DNA of 64,000 nucleotides from Pseudomonas aegrilactucae (GCF_019168305.1 NZ_JAHTBI010000079.1:1-64000); one strand, 5' to 3'; shown: positions 44,614-52,738, numbered from the stretch's first letter. Translations and numbers: made by a program. Notes: generated by a model from the sequence alone, not told the origin.

Positions 44614-44627
44614 TTCGGAAAACCGAA
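44614..44627. promoter_or_regulatory. AauR-type upstream activator site 1
   Basis: TTCGGAAAACCGAA matches exactly the TTCGG-N4-CCGAA consensus reported for AauR, the regulator that activates acidic-amino-acid genes in P. putida with sigma-54. It lies about 120 bp upstream of the sigma-54 promoter before ansB. Confidence 0.75.
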
Positions 44628-44645
44628 CATGCCTACAACAATAAA

Positions 44646-44659
44646 TTCGGCTTTCCGAC
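44646..44659. promoter_or_regulatory. AauR-type upstream activator site 2
   Basis: TTCGGCTTTCCGAC matches TTCGG-N4-CCGAA at 9 of 10 fixed positions and lies 32 bp (about three helical turns) from site 1, on the same face of the DNA. Confidence 0.65.
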
Positions 44660-44747
44660 ATACCCATCGCATGAAGACAACCGATGACAAACAAGAAAAC
44701 CAATATAAATCAATTAGTTGAAACCAAAATCGAACCAATTCGGTAAC

Positions 44748-44763
44748 TGGTACGCTTTCTGCT
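44748..44763 (+). promoter_or_regulatory. Sigma-54 promoter of ansB
   Basis: TGGTACGCTTTCTGCT: the GG (-24) and GC (-12) are separated by exactly 10 bp, and the flanks match TGGCACG-N4-TTGCW except at two positions. It is about 50 bp upstream of the ansB ATG, with two AauR-type sites farther upstream. The rest of the 44475-44811 gap shows no gene. Confidence 0.75.
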
Positions 44764-44811
44764 GAACTTGTCTATGCAACACAGCGAGTTCACTCATAGG
44801 GAAAAACAACG

Positions 44812-45900
44812 ATGAAAGCTGCGCTCCACTCCTTTGCTCCAGCCGCCCTCACCCTGTTCATGCTGTTCCCGGCAGGCGTCAACGCCAAGGAAGCCGAAAC
44901 CCAACAGAAGCTGGCCAATGTGGTCATCCTGGCCACCGGCGGCACCATTGCCGGCGCGGGCGCCAGTGCCGCCAACAGCGCCACCTACCAGGCCGCCAAA
45001 CTGGGCGTCGACAAACTGATCGCCGGGGTACCGGAACTGGCCAACCTGGCCAACGTGCGTGGCGAGCAGGTCATGCAGATCGCCTCCGAAAGCATCACCA
45101 ACGACAACCTGCTGCAACTGGGCAAGCGCGTTGCCGAACTGGCCGACAGCAAGGACGTCGACGGCATCGTGATCACCCACGGCACCGACACCCTGGAAGA
45201 GACCGCCTACTTCCTCAACCTGGTCGAAAAAACCGACAAGCCGATCGTGGTCGTGGGCTCGATGCGCCCAGGCACCGCCATGTCGGCCGACGGCATGCTC
45301 AACCTGTACAACGCCGTGGCCGTGGCCAGCGACAAGCAGTCGCGCGGCAAGGGCGTGCTGGTCACCATGAACGACGAGATCCAGTCGGGCCGTGACGTGA
45401 GCAAGTCGGTCAACATCAAGACCGAAGCGTTCAAGAGCGCCTGGGGCCCGATGGGCATGGTCGTGGAAGGCAAGTCGTACTGGTTCCGCCTGCCGGCCAA
45501 GCGCCACACCAGCGGCTCGGAATTCGACATCAAGACCATCAGCAGCCTGCCTGCCGTGGACATCGCCTACGGTTACGGCAACGTCAGCGACACCGCCTAC
45601 AAGGCCCTGGGCCAGGCCGGTGCCAAAGCCATCATCCACGCCGGTACCGGCAACGGTTCGGTGTCGTCGCGCGTAGTGCCAGCCCTGCAAGAGCTGCGCA
45701 AGAACGGCGTGCAGATCATTCGTTCGTCCCACGTCAACCAGGGTGGTTTCGTGCTGCGCAACGCAGAGCAGCCGGATGACAAGAATGATTGGGTGGTTGC
45801 CCATGACCTGAACCCGCAAAAAGCGCGCATCCTGGCCATGGTCGCCCTGACCAAGACCCAGGACAGCAAAGAGCTGCAGCGCATCTTCTGGGAATACTGA
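44812..45900 (+). CDS. ansB: Periplasmic glutaminase/asparaginase
   Basis: A 362-residue type II enzyme that deamidates glutamine and asparagine to glutamate/aspartate plus ammonia. Signal peptide MKAALHSFAPAALTLFMLFPAGVNA. The first catalytic threonine is in ILATGGTIAGAG, the second with its aspartate in ITHGTDTLEETAYFL. GSMRPGTAMSADGMLNLYNAV and IIHAGTGNGSVS complete the site. A typical tetrameric bacterial enzyme. Predicted AauR and sigma-54 control tie it to acidic amino-acid use. Confidence 0.95.
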   Translation: MKAALHSFAPAALTLFMLFPAGVNAKEAETQQKLANVVILATGGTIAGAGASAANSATYQAAKLGVDKLIAGVPELANLANVRGEQVMQIASESITNDNLLQLGKRVAELADSKDVDGIVITHGTDTLEETAYFLNLVEKTDKPIVVVGSMRPGTAMSADGMLNLYNAVAVASDKQSRGKGVLVTMNDEIQSGRDVSKSVNIKTEAFKSAWGPMGMVVEGKSYWFRLPAKRHTSGSEFDIKTISSLPAVDIAYGYGNVSDTAYKALGQAGAKAIIHAGTGNGSVSSRVVPALQELRKNGVQIIRSSHVNQGGFVLRNAEQPDDKNDWVVAHDLNPQKARILAMVALTKTQDSKELQRIFWEY

Positions 45901-45916
45901 GTCCAGTACCCCGGCA

Positions 45917-45948
45917 GGCCACCCCGCCCCTACTCGGCCGGGGTGGCC
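45917..45948 (+). terminator. Hairpin after ansB
   Basis: GGCCACCCCG pairs with CGGGGTGGCC around a 12-nt loop, 17 bp after the stop. The following TAACCTCTTG is only weakly T-rich, so termination is probable rather than certain. Confidence 0.55.
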
Positions 45949-46064
45949 TAACCTCTTGTAACCTCGACACTTTTATTTTTTGCACGGCGCAGCAATCTGC
46001 GTTGTGTGCGGTCATATGGGTTCTTTCACCGACGCGCTGTTGCGAAAAGCCTTACAGTAAAATA

Positions 46065-46080
46065 CTGTACGCACATACAG
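46065..46080. promoter_or_regulatory. LexA (SOS) box over the DUF1654 promoter
   Basis: CTGTACGCACATACAG has the CTGT-N8-ACAG SOS-box frame and 11 of 16 positions of the CTGTATATATATACAG form. It overlaps the -10 of a likely promoter (TTGCGA, 17 bp, TACTGT at 46063-46068), as expected for repression by LexA. The gene start is 20 bp downstream. Confidence 0.7.
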
Positions 46081-46100
46081 CACAACAAGGAACCGACCCC

Positions 46101-46346
46101 GTGGCCACCTCCTCCGCCGCCAAGCCTGCCAGCAGCTATGAGCAGTTGGGCATTCGCATCCAGAAAATCATCAACTCGCCGACCGCGCAAAAGTCCCGCG
46201 CAGCGCTGATTTTCCGCCTGGAGCATGAAACACCCGCCGACTGGGAAACCCTGCTCGAAGAAATCGCCGAGAACGACAACGTCACCCTGGCGTACCGGGA
46301 TGACGGTGGCGTGCAGATTTTCTGGGTTGTGCCGAAGGAAGATTGA
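46101..46346 (+). CDS. DUF1654 family protein, probably SOS-induced
   Basis: An 81-residue protein. The GTG start (read MATSSAAKPASSYEQLGIRIQKIINSP) follows AAGGAA and begins the DUF1654 pattern: YEQLGIRIQKIINSPTAQKSR, RLEHETPADWETLLEEIAENDNV, GGVQIFWVVP. The family is confined to Pseudomonas and its phages and has no known function. A LexA box lies over its promoter. The secreted nuclease gene 90 bp downstream may share the transcript. Confidence 0.78.
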   Translation: MATSSAAKPASSYEQLGIRIQKIINSPTAQKSRAALIFRLEHETPADWETLLEEIAENDNVTLAYRDDGGVQIFWVVPKED

Positions 46347-46436
46347 AGCCGTCGTCAGACGGCTGCGCCCCTACCCCGCTTCAACTTATCGCCAGCCCCT
46401 GGGCAATGGTGTTATCCGTAAAAATTGGAAGTACCA

Positions 46437-47507
46437 ATGTTTAAGAATTTTGCAGCGGCAGTGATGCTGCTGATGCTTTTGTGTGGTCAGGTCTTTGCAG
46501 AAACGCGTATTGGTACCTGGAACCTGCAACACCTGAATGATCGCCCCAGCAAAGACTTCAAGAGCATTGCAAAGGTCGCGAAGAACGTCGACTTTCTGGC
46601 GGTACAGGAGCTGGTGAACAAGGACGCCCTGAACAAGCTGGCCAAAGAACTTACACGCCAGAGCGGCGAACCCTGGAGCGCCATGGCCTCCGACGCAGTC
46701 GGCCGCGCTTCAAGCAAGGAAATGTATGGCTTCGTGTGGAAAGACAGCAAGGTTGCCTACGAAGACGGTGCCGTGTCTTACCTTGATCGCCAGAATATCT
46801 TTGCACGCGAGCCCTATTCCGCACGCTTCAGATCATTGACCGATAACGCCTACTTCGTGGTTGCCACGGTGCATATCGTGTACGGGAAGAAGCCTGCTGA
46901 CCGGGTTGAGGAAATCAAGGCGCTGTCCAGCTATTGGAGCTGGCTGAAGGAGATCTATCCGGGCAACAATCACATCATGCTGATGGGCGACTTCAACATG
47001 CCGCCCACCTCGCCCGCGTGGGAGCAGCTCAAAGCAAGCGCCAGGCCCCTGCTGACCCAAGGCGCCAGCACACTGTCTACAGCCGATGGCAAGTTTGCCA
47101 ACCTGTACGACAATATCTTCGTCAGCAAAGTGTCGTCGATGAAAGTCAACAACGTCAGCGTGTACGACTACCCGAAACACCTGGGCATGACCCATGAGCA
47201 AGGCCGCGCGAACATATCCGATCACGCCCCGGTCTTCCTGCGCGCCGAACTGGGCCAGGGCAAAGGCGTGGCTACAGCTGCGACTGCGTCAACGCCCAAG
47301 CCGGCCACCGCCGCCGCGGCCAAACCCGCTACCGTAGCGAACGCCGTGGCACACATACGGGGCAACCGCAAAACCATGGTCTACCATCGCCCGGACTGCC
47401 CGTCCTACAACAGCGTGACTGAAAAGAATCGCATCGAGTTCAACAGCGAAGCGGCGGCCCAGGCACAAAGCTACCGCATCGCCAAGAACTGCCAGAAAGC
47501 GGGCTGA
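46437..47507 (+). CDS. Exported endonuclease/exonuclease/phosphatase-family nuclease
   Basis: A 356-residue protein. Signal peptide MFKNFAAAVMLLMLLCGQVFA. The EEP domain (about 22-275) has RIGTWNLQHL (Asn), FLAVQELV (Glu), VATVHIVY, IMLMGDFNMPP (Asp, Asn) and ISDHAPVF (Asp-His), all catalytic residues present. An Ala/Pro/Thr linker joins it to a C-terminal segment (RKTMVYHRPDCPSYNSV ... YRIAKNC) that looks like the small cysteine-histidine domain at the end of some secreted nucleases. It should cut DNA outside the cytosol. Possible co-transcription with the LexA-controlled gene suggests damage-induced release or DNA scavenging. Confidence 0.8.
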   Translation: MFKNFAAAVMLLMLLCGQVFAETRIGTWNLQHLNDRPSKDFKSIAKVAKNVDFLAVQELVNKDALNKLAKELTRQSGEPWSAMASDAVGRASSKEMYGFVWKDSKVAYEDGAVSYLDRQNIFAREPYSARFRSLTDNAYFVVATVHIVYGKKPADRVEEIKALSSYWSWLKEIYPGNNHIMLMGDFNMPPTSPAWEQLKASARPLLTQGASTLSTADGKFANLYDNIFVSKVSSMKVNNVSVYDYPKHLGMTHEQGRANISDHAPVFLRAELGQGKGVATAATASTPKPATAAAAKPATVANAVAHIRGNRKTMVYHRPDCPSYNSVTEKNRIEFNSEAAAQAQSYRIAKNCQKAG

Positions 47508-47549
47508 TCGATCACGGGCGCAGCCTTTTTCAGCGGCTGCACCCGTGAG

Positions 47550-48515
47550 TCACTTGAGCAGTTGAAACTGGCTGGCGGCCTGGAGCTCGATGCGCGGCAC
47601 GCCCTTGTACTGCTCGATGCGCCCGATCACGCACACATTGCGCCCCTCCAGCGGCTGCGCCAGCAACTGAGCGAATGCCGCGCGGTGTTCGCCCCACACC
47701 ACCAGCCCCAAACGCTGAGCGCTCGGGAAACTCGCGCCCAGATCGATCCAGGTCGGCTTGCCCTTGGCCGTTGCCTTATAGGTCACCTTGATGATCGGCC
47801 CAACTACTGCGGCGCTCTGGCCGATATGGCGTGCGGCCTGGCGCCAATCCAACGGGTTGTCGCAGGTGGCGCCTTGCAATACGGCAGGCGACACAGGCGC
47901 GGCCATGGCCTGGCTGGCCTGCGCAGGCCCGGCGGTCGATTGATTGCCCTTAAACGCAAAGACGACGATCAGAACCCCGATCAGCGCAGTGAATGACATG
48001 ATCGTGTACTTCATGACCGAAACCTCCTTGTTGAGCCCTTTGATCTGACTGCCCTGTAGCTCTGCCAATTGCTGTGCACCCGCATGCTTGCGTGTGTGCG
48101 ACAAAAGGCTGAAGGCTTTTTTACGTTCGTCTTCCAGCAGCGCACGCAGATGGCCAGCGCAACGCGCCGGCTCATCTCTGACGTCGCGGTTGGCAAACCG
48201 CAACACCCGCCAGCCTTGCGTCGTCAACGCAGCCTGACGCCGCTGCCAATCGATGAAGTCATCGTGCGACATGCCTGTGCCGGCACCGCGCTTGTCATAG
48301 CCATCGATTTCGATGGCGATGCGCACGCCACCCTCTTCGCTGATGACCAGGTCGCAATAGCGTTGCTTGCCGTCATTGTCCTTGAAGGGGTATTGCACGC
48401 TCAGCGACTCGTATCGGATCTGCGCTACAAGGCTGAGCACATTCTGGGCAAACAGCCGCTCGTAGTCACTGCCGAACAGCGCCGCATTTGCCTTCAACCA
48501 CTCTTCCTGGGTCAT
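47550..48515 (-). CDS. Membrane protein with DUF559-like nuclease domain and OB-like tail
   Basis: A 321-residue protein of unusual layout. Residues 25-125 look like a Vsr/DUF559 PD-(D/E)XK nuclease: YESLSVQYPF, CDLVISEEGGVRIAIEIDGYDKRG (Asp55, Glu69, Asp71), QRRQAALTTQGWRVLRFANRDV. A membrane helix follows at about 171-188 (IMSFTALIGVLIVVFAF), then an OB-like domain (about 210-318: CDNPLDWRQAARHIGQSAAVVGPI, NVCVIGRIEQYKGVPRIELQ). Topology would put the nuclease in the cytosol and the OB part outside. It converges with the secreted nuclease gene, 42 bp apart. Function unknown. Confidence 0.72.
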   Translation of the reverse strand: MTQEEWLKANAALFGSDYERLFAQNVLSLVAQIRYESLSVQYPFKDNDGKQRYCDLVISEEGGVRIAIEIDGYDKRGAGTGMSHDDFIDWQRRQAALTTQGWRVLRFANRDVRDEPARCAGHLRALLEDERKKAFSLLSHTRKHAGAQQLAELQGSQIKGLNKEVSVMKYTIMSFTALIGVLIVVFAFKGNQSTAGPAQASQAMAAPVSPAVLQGATCDNPLDWRQAARHIGQSAAVVGPIIKVTYKATAKGKPTWIDLGASFPSAQRLGLVVWGEHRAAFAQLLAQPLEGRNVCVIGRIEQYKGVPRIELQAASQFQLLK

Positions 48516-49068
48516 GTCTGATCGTCTGCACATTGGAAAGTCGGGCCGGTGCAAAGCACACCCCTCGACCGTTGCCACCAAAATGCTATAACGCAGTCGA
48601 GCCGCCGATTCTGGCCGACTCTGTAGGAAAAGTCGATTTTCCTACCCTATACCTGACTAGAGGCTGGGACACGGCGTGCATCCATGCTGACTGCCGGGGC
48701 CGGGCCGCATGTGATTAACCACACTCAAAACACAATACGCAGCTATAAATGCGATCGCGAGCCAGACAACAAACGGACTGCTACAGGCACCACCCGCCAA
48801 TCCAAATATCATTCGGGCACATTTAAACAAAACCTTTATTCCCTGCGCATATAACTCCTACAAACCAATACAAAAAAATAAACACTCCGACGCCGCCAAA
48901 CAACAATCCCACCCCCGCCCAACTTACCCCGCCAGCCAGGCGAGGTAATTGTTACTTACTATTTATTTCACACCCGGAAACTTGCCCGTCGCGGGCGCAC
49001 TGAGATAGCCTTTCGACTCAAACAACCCCACATACACTGTACAAACTTCACAACCTCTGGACGCCCAG
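48516..49068. other. AT-rich gap with a perfect inverted repeat
   Basis: About 550 bp without a supported gene. At 48623-48645 two perfect 9-bp arms (GTAGGAAAA and TTTTCCTAC) flank GTCGA. From 48720 to 48960 the sequence is A/C-rich and poor in structure. The last 60 bp hold the promoter region of the next gene. The drop in GC marks an accessory junction. Confidence 0.55.
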
Positions 49069-49812
49069 ATGAAAAAAGAAGAACTTCTCGCCCTTCTCCA
49101 ATCCATTATGGATCGAGGCGATCCGGCTTACATGTCGCACTCCGGCGCCTTTTTAGACTTATTGAAAAGTCTTGCCAACGCGCAGAGCCTGCAGGGCTTT
49201 GCCGAAGCCTGCGATATCTATCTCTACCTCTACCCCGAGACAGCAAGGCTGCTGGAGGAGCGGGTGGCAGGTATCCTTTGCAATAACTATTTCAACGTTG
49301 CACTTGGTGTGAACTACAACCAATTTTTACAATGGTCACTCCATACCCCAGGGTGGGCCGATGAATTGAAACGTTGTTTGCGCTCACCGTCGAACCTGAT
49401 CGCAGCTGCAGAAAAAATCCAAAAGCACTCGATCAAGCAACCCGACTTAACAAGCAATAAGGAAACTCACATGAAGCCTATCGATCTACTGCTGAACGAA
49501 ATCCGTGCCCACCTTCCATTTGGTTCAGAGGAAACCGCGCAAGCATTTCTTGACGGCTATGACCCTGATGATCGCATCGCCTTCATATCGGCACTTTATT
49601 TTGGCCGCTCTCACCTTCACGCCACCGAAGTCAGCGAAGAATTTCTGAAGTATCTTGTTACTGGCGAAATGAATCGTTACTGGGAGAAAGAAAACGTACC
49701 AGACAATGAAATCGCTCGCACGCTCTATGAAAAAGGTACGAACCTCAGCACGTATTATGATGCTTTCATCCGCTGCACCACTGCCTCCAACTATGATCGC
49801 AGCAAGTACTGA
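49069..49812 (+). CDS. Unknown protein, possibly two fused modules with an internal start
   Basis: A 247-residue protein. Residues 1-130 are helical (KKEELLALLQSIMDRGD, LDLLKSLANAQSLQGFAEACDIYLYLYP). Residues 135-247 form a second module (MKPIDLLLNEIRAHLPF, DDRIAFISALYFGRSHLHA, VTGEMNRYWEKENV, LYEKGTNLSTYYDAFIRCTTASNY). Met135 at 49471 is preceded by AAGGAA with ideal spacing, so a 113-residue product may also be made. GC is lower than in neighbours. No signal peptide or membrane helix. I do not recognise a family; its place in an accessory patch with nucleases would fit an immunity or defence partner, but that is a guess. Confidence 0.7.
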   Translation: MKKEELLALLQSIMDRGDPAYMSHSGAFLDLLKSLANAQSLQGFAEACDIYLYLYPETARLLEERVAGILCNNYFNVALGVNYNQFLQWSLHTPGWADELKRCLRSPSNLIAAAEKIQKHSIKQPDLTSNKETHMKPIDLLLNEIRAHLPFGSEETAQAFLDGYDPDDRIAFISALYFGRSHLHATEVSEEFLKYLVTGEMNRYWEKENVPDNEIARTLYEKGTNLSTYYDAFIRCTTASNYDRSKY

Positions 49813-49927
49813 TTTTACTTGCTGACAGCAAAGTGGCTTCACAGCACACCCAGCCTGGCCTTGCTGTGAAGCCGATGGCAGGGTTCGCCCGGGCACCTCA
49901 TCGCTGCCCCGGATCCCGCCGTGGCAG

Positions 49928-50557
49928 TTACTTGGGCAAACTCGCAAGCATCGCCGCCCCCAATGCAGTACCGCCGCACGCCGCGACCCCTTGTGCAGCC
50001 CCCCGAATATCCCGCGCGTCCTTGTTCTGGCCCAGCTTGAACTTGCCGACCAGGCGGGTGATCTGGATTTCCACACCAACGATGGCCTTGAGCATGTCGC
50101 TGATGTAGTCCCTCGGCGCATCGGTCATCTTCCACGGCTCGGGCTGCGACGCCTCATGGGTGCGCGTCAGTTGCGCGACCAGGCCACGCACGTAGCGCTC
50201 GTCGTCGTGCAGGCTGACCTTACCGTAGGCATGCACCACCTGGTAGTTCCAGGTGGGCACCTGCTGGTGCGTCTCATGCTTGCTGGGGTACCAGGTGGGC
50301 GAGATGTAGGCGGCGGCGGCGCGGAACACCACCAGCACCTCATCGCCATCGCTCAGTTCACGCCACACCGGGTTGGCCCGCGACACGTGGGCCTGCAGCA
50401 CGCCGTGTGTGCCCTGCGCCGGTTGCAGATGGAACGGCAGGTGGTTGGCATCGAGCCCCGCCTGCGTGTGGGTCACCAGCACGCCAAGCGGGTTGTGCAC
50501 GATCAGGTCATGCAGCACCTCGAGGCGCGGCTCGTTGAAATCTTCAGGCAGGTACAT
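49928..50557 (-). CDS. FMN-binding negative transcriptional regulator, PaiB type
   Basis: A 209-residue flavin-binding split-barrel protein. MYLPEDFNEPRLEVLHDLIVHNPLGVLVTHTQAGLDANHLPFHL, AHVSRANPVWRE, YISPTWYPSKHETHQQVPTWNYQVVHAYG and IVGVEIQITRLVGKFKLGQNK are the PaiB blocks. It is divergent from a MocR regulator gene with 100 bp between. Family members were named repressors, but many may be FMN enzymes. GGAGACGCC precedes the ATG at 50557. Confidence 0.88.
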   Translation of the reverse strand: MYLPEDFNEPRLEVLHDLIVHNPLGVLVTHTQAGLDANHLPFHLQPAQGTHGVLQAHVSRANPVWRELSDGDEVLVVFRAAAAYISPTWYPSKHETHQQVPTWNYQVVHAYGKVSLHDDERYVRGLVAQLTRTHEASQPEPWKMTDAPRDYISDMLKAIVGVEIQITRLVGKFKLGQNKDARDIRGAAQGVAACGGTALGAAMLASLPK

Positions 50558-50604
50558 GGCGTCTCCATCGACAACACAGGGGGCGAAGCCAGATTGTGCT
50601 GCTC

Positions 50605-50650
50605 GACTGGCCCATGGTATAGGTCCACTTTCCAACAGAATCACTGGACC
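50605..50650. promoter_or_regulatory. Possible MocR operator between the divergent genes
   Basis: GGTCCA (50622-50627) and TGGACC (50645-50650) are inverted, and ACTGG(C/A)CCA appears at 50606 and 50643 as a direct repeat. MocR regulators commonly bind direct or inverted repeats of this size at divergent promoters. No binding data. Confidence 0.4.
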
Positions 50651-50657
50651 AGAACGG

Positions 50658-52145
50658 ATGGCACGTAAAGCCAACACGCTTGAAATACCCTCCCTCGGCA
50701 TACTCGACCGCAGCAGCGGCCAACTGGGCCGACAGCTCGCCCATGCACTGCGGACGGCGATACGCAGGGGCGATCTGAAGCCCGGTGAGGCGCTGCCCTC
50801 GACCCGCGCACTGGCCCGCGCACTGCTGATCGCCCGTGGCACCGCCATCGAGGCGTTCGAGCAACTGATTGCCGAGGGCTTTCTCGAATCGCGCGGCAGG
50901 GCCGGTACCCGTGTGGCACGCCGCCTGGAGGAACCCCTGAAGCCTGCCGCCCCGGCCATTACCCGACCACCTGCCACCTGCGCACGGCTGGAGCAGTTCG
51001 CCCAGGTGGCCCGGCATTTCGGCGCCGTACCCCAGGTGCCGTTCGCCGTGTCGGTACCGCTGGGCAAGGCCGCACCGGATGATATCTGGCGCCGCCTGGG
51101 CAATCGCATCCGCGCCCGCGGCGCTGGCGCCCCCACGGGCTATGGCGACCCGATGGGTGCGCTCGAGCTGCGCGAGGCGGTGGCCGATTACGTGCGCAAG
51201 TCCCGTTCAGTGCGCTGCGAGGCCAGCCAGGTCATCATCACCTCCGGCACCCAGCAGGGCCTGTACCTGGCCTGTCAGGTACTGCTGGAGGTGGGGGACT
51301 TTGCCTGGGTCGAAGACCCGGCCTACCGCGGCATCACCGCCATTCTCGAAAGTGCCGGGCACAGCGGGCAGATGGTGCGTGTACCGGTGGACGCCGAGGG
51401 GATGGACGTCGAGCACGGCGTCGCCGCCTGCCCCAGCGCCCGTGCAGCATTCGTGACCTCATCGCACCAGTACCCCTTGGGCATGCCGATGAGCATGCCC
51501 CGGCGCGAAGCCTTGCTGAGCTGGGCCAGAACCCAAGACGCCTGGGTAGTGGAAGACGACTACGATGGCGAACTGCGCTATGCCGGGCATCCGTTCCCCT
51601 CGTTGCAGGGGCTGGACCCGCAGCGGGTGATCTACCTGGGCACCTTCAGCAAGATCCTGTTTCCGTCGTTGCGCCTGGGCTATGCGATTGTGCCGCCCGA
51701 CCTGGTGGAGGCCTTCTGCGGTGCGCGCGTGCTGATGGACCGCCACCCGGCCAACGCCGATCAGCAGGTGCTGGCGGCATTCATCAACGAAGGGCATCTG
51801 GACCGACATATCCGCCGTATCCGAGGGGTGTATGCCACCATCCACCGGCAGGTGAACGAGGCAGTGGCTCGCTGGCTAGCACCGCACCTGGGCTGGCTGC
51901 AGCCCACCGATCAGGGCATGCACCTGGTACTGTGGCTGGCGGCGGGTATCGACGACCTGGACGTGGCACGGCAGGCAGGGGCGGCGGGCGTGGTGGTACG
52001 CGCAGTGTCGCCGATGTATGCCGGGCCGCACGGCAGGCCCGGGCTGATCCTGGGCCTGGGCGGCTTCAGTGGCGAAGCCATCGACACGGCCATGCAGCGC
52101 CTGGCCCAGGTGATCAGCGCCGCCAACGCTCAGGCCAGCGCTTGA
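50658..52145 (+). CDS. MocR-type GntR regulator with aminotransferase domain
   Basis: A 495-residue fusion. Residues 15-90 are a GntR winged helix (LGRQLAHALRTAIRRGDLKPGEALPSTRALARALLIARGTAIEAFEQL). Residues 120-490 are a fold-type I aminotransferase, with VIITSGTQQGLYLACQVLL, WVVEDDYDGELRY and the PLP-lysine motif YLGTFSKILFPSLRLGY. MocR proteins sense PLP or an amino-PLP adduct. The divergent PaiB-like gene is the likely target. The 3' end overlaps the convergent HD gene by 16 bp. Confidence 0.9.
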   Translation: MARKANTLEIPSLGILDRSSGQLGRQLAHALRTAIRRGDLKPGEALPSTRALARALLIARGTAIEAFEQLIAEGFLESRGRAGTRVARRLEEPLKPAAPAITRPPATCARLEQFAQVARHFGAVPQVPFAVSVPLGKAAPDDIWRRLGNRIRARGAGAPTGYGDPMGALELREAVADYVRKSRSVRCEASQVIITSGTQQGLYLACQVLLEVGDFAWVEDPAYRGITAILESAGHSGQMVRVPVDAEGMDVEHGVAACPSARAAFVTSSHQYPLGMPMSMPRREALLSWARTQDAWVVEDDYDGELRYAGHPFPSLQGLDPQRVIYLGTFSKILFPSLRLGYAIVPPDLVEAFCGARVLMDRHPANADQQVLAAFINEGHLDRHIRRIRGVYATIHRQVNEAVARWLAPHLGWLQPTDQGMHLVLWLAAGIDDLDVARQAGAAGVVVRAVSPMYAGPHGRPGLILGLGGFSGEAIDTAMQRLAQVISAANAQASA

Positions 52146-52555
52146 AGGTAGGCACTGGCCTGTTGATAGCGTTGCAGGCGGGCGAGGTCTTCGGGGCCGG
52201 GCATGGCGATGCGCGAGAGGTCGCTGTTGTCGGCCAGGTCCGCCAGCTTGACCACCCGTGCCAGCGGGTCACCGCCCAGGCGCGCGACAAAGGCTTCGTA
52301 GCTTTCGTCATCACGCCGGCTCAGGGCCTGCACCGCTGCCAGGATCTTCAACGCAAAGCCTTCGCGGGCCAGGTCCGCAAGGCTCATGCGGGTGTCTTCC
52401 AGCACGTCGTGCAACACCGCGACAATGCGCTGCTCGGTAGTCTGCACCCGCAGCATTACCCGTAGCGGGTGCAGGATGTACGCCGTACCGCCCTTGTCCT
52501 GCTGCCCTTCATGGGCCCTGGCGGCAACCGCAATGGCTCGCTCCAGTGTGGACAT
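52130..52555 (-). CDS. Small HD-domain hydrolase, RelA/SpoT-like
   Basis: A 141-residue HD protein. Metal ligands are in ARAHEGQQDKGGTAYILHPLRV (H), VAVLHDVLEDT (HD) and VVKLADLADNSDL (D), the order found in the (p)ppGpp hydrolase domain of SpoT and its stand-alone relatives. No synthetase or TGS domain. AGGAGGGG precedes the ATG. A hydrolase of (p)ppGpp or a related nucleotide is plausible but not proven. Confidence 0.82.
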   Translation of the reverse strand: MSTLERAIAVAARAHEGQQDKGGTAYILHPLRVMLRVQTTEQRIVAVLHDVLEDTRMSLADLAREGFALKILAAVQALSRRDDESYEAFVARLGGDPLARVVKLADLADNSDLSRIAMPGPEDLARLQRYQQASAYLQALA

Positions 52556-52568
52556 AAGCCCCCTCCTC

Positions 52569-52707
52569 TCAACCCTCGCGTCGTCGCAGACGCGCCATGC
52601 TGCAGGCGTCGGTGAACACACCGTCACGCAAAGCATAGCCGCGCAAATGCCCTTGCACCTCGAAGCCGTGCCGCCGATACAGCGCCAGGGCCGCCGTGAA
52701 CACAAGC
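52569..52707 (-). pseudogene. C-terminal remnant of a GNAT acetyltransferase
   Basis: On the minus strand, frame ending TGA at 52569 reads VFTAALALYRRHGFEVQG, then HLRGYALRDGVFTDACSM and ARLRRREG. This is the last 45 or so residues of a GNAT enzyme (LYRRHGF is the motif near the acyl-CoA site). No upstream part of the domain or start is present; the SPOR-lipoprotein gene ends 32 bp away. A deletion removed the front of the gene. Confidence 0.7.
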
Positions 52708-52738
52708 AGTGAGTGTAAAAGGCGCAGGCGTACGATGG

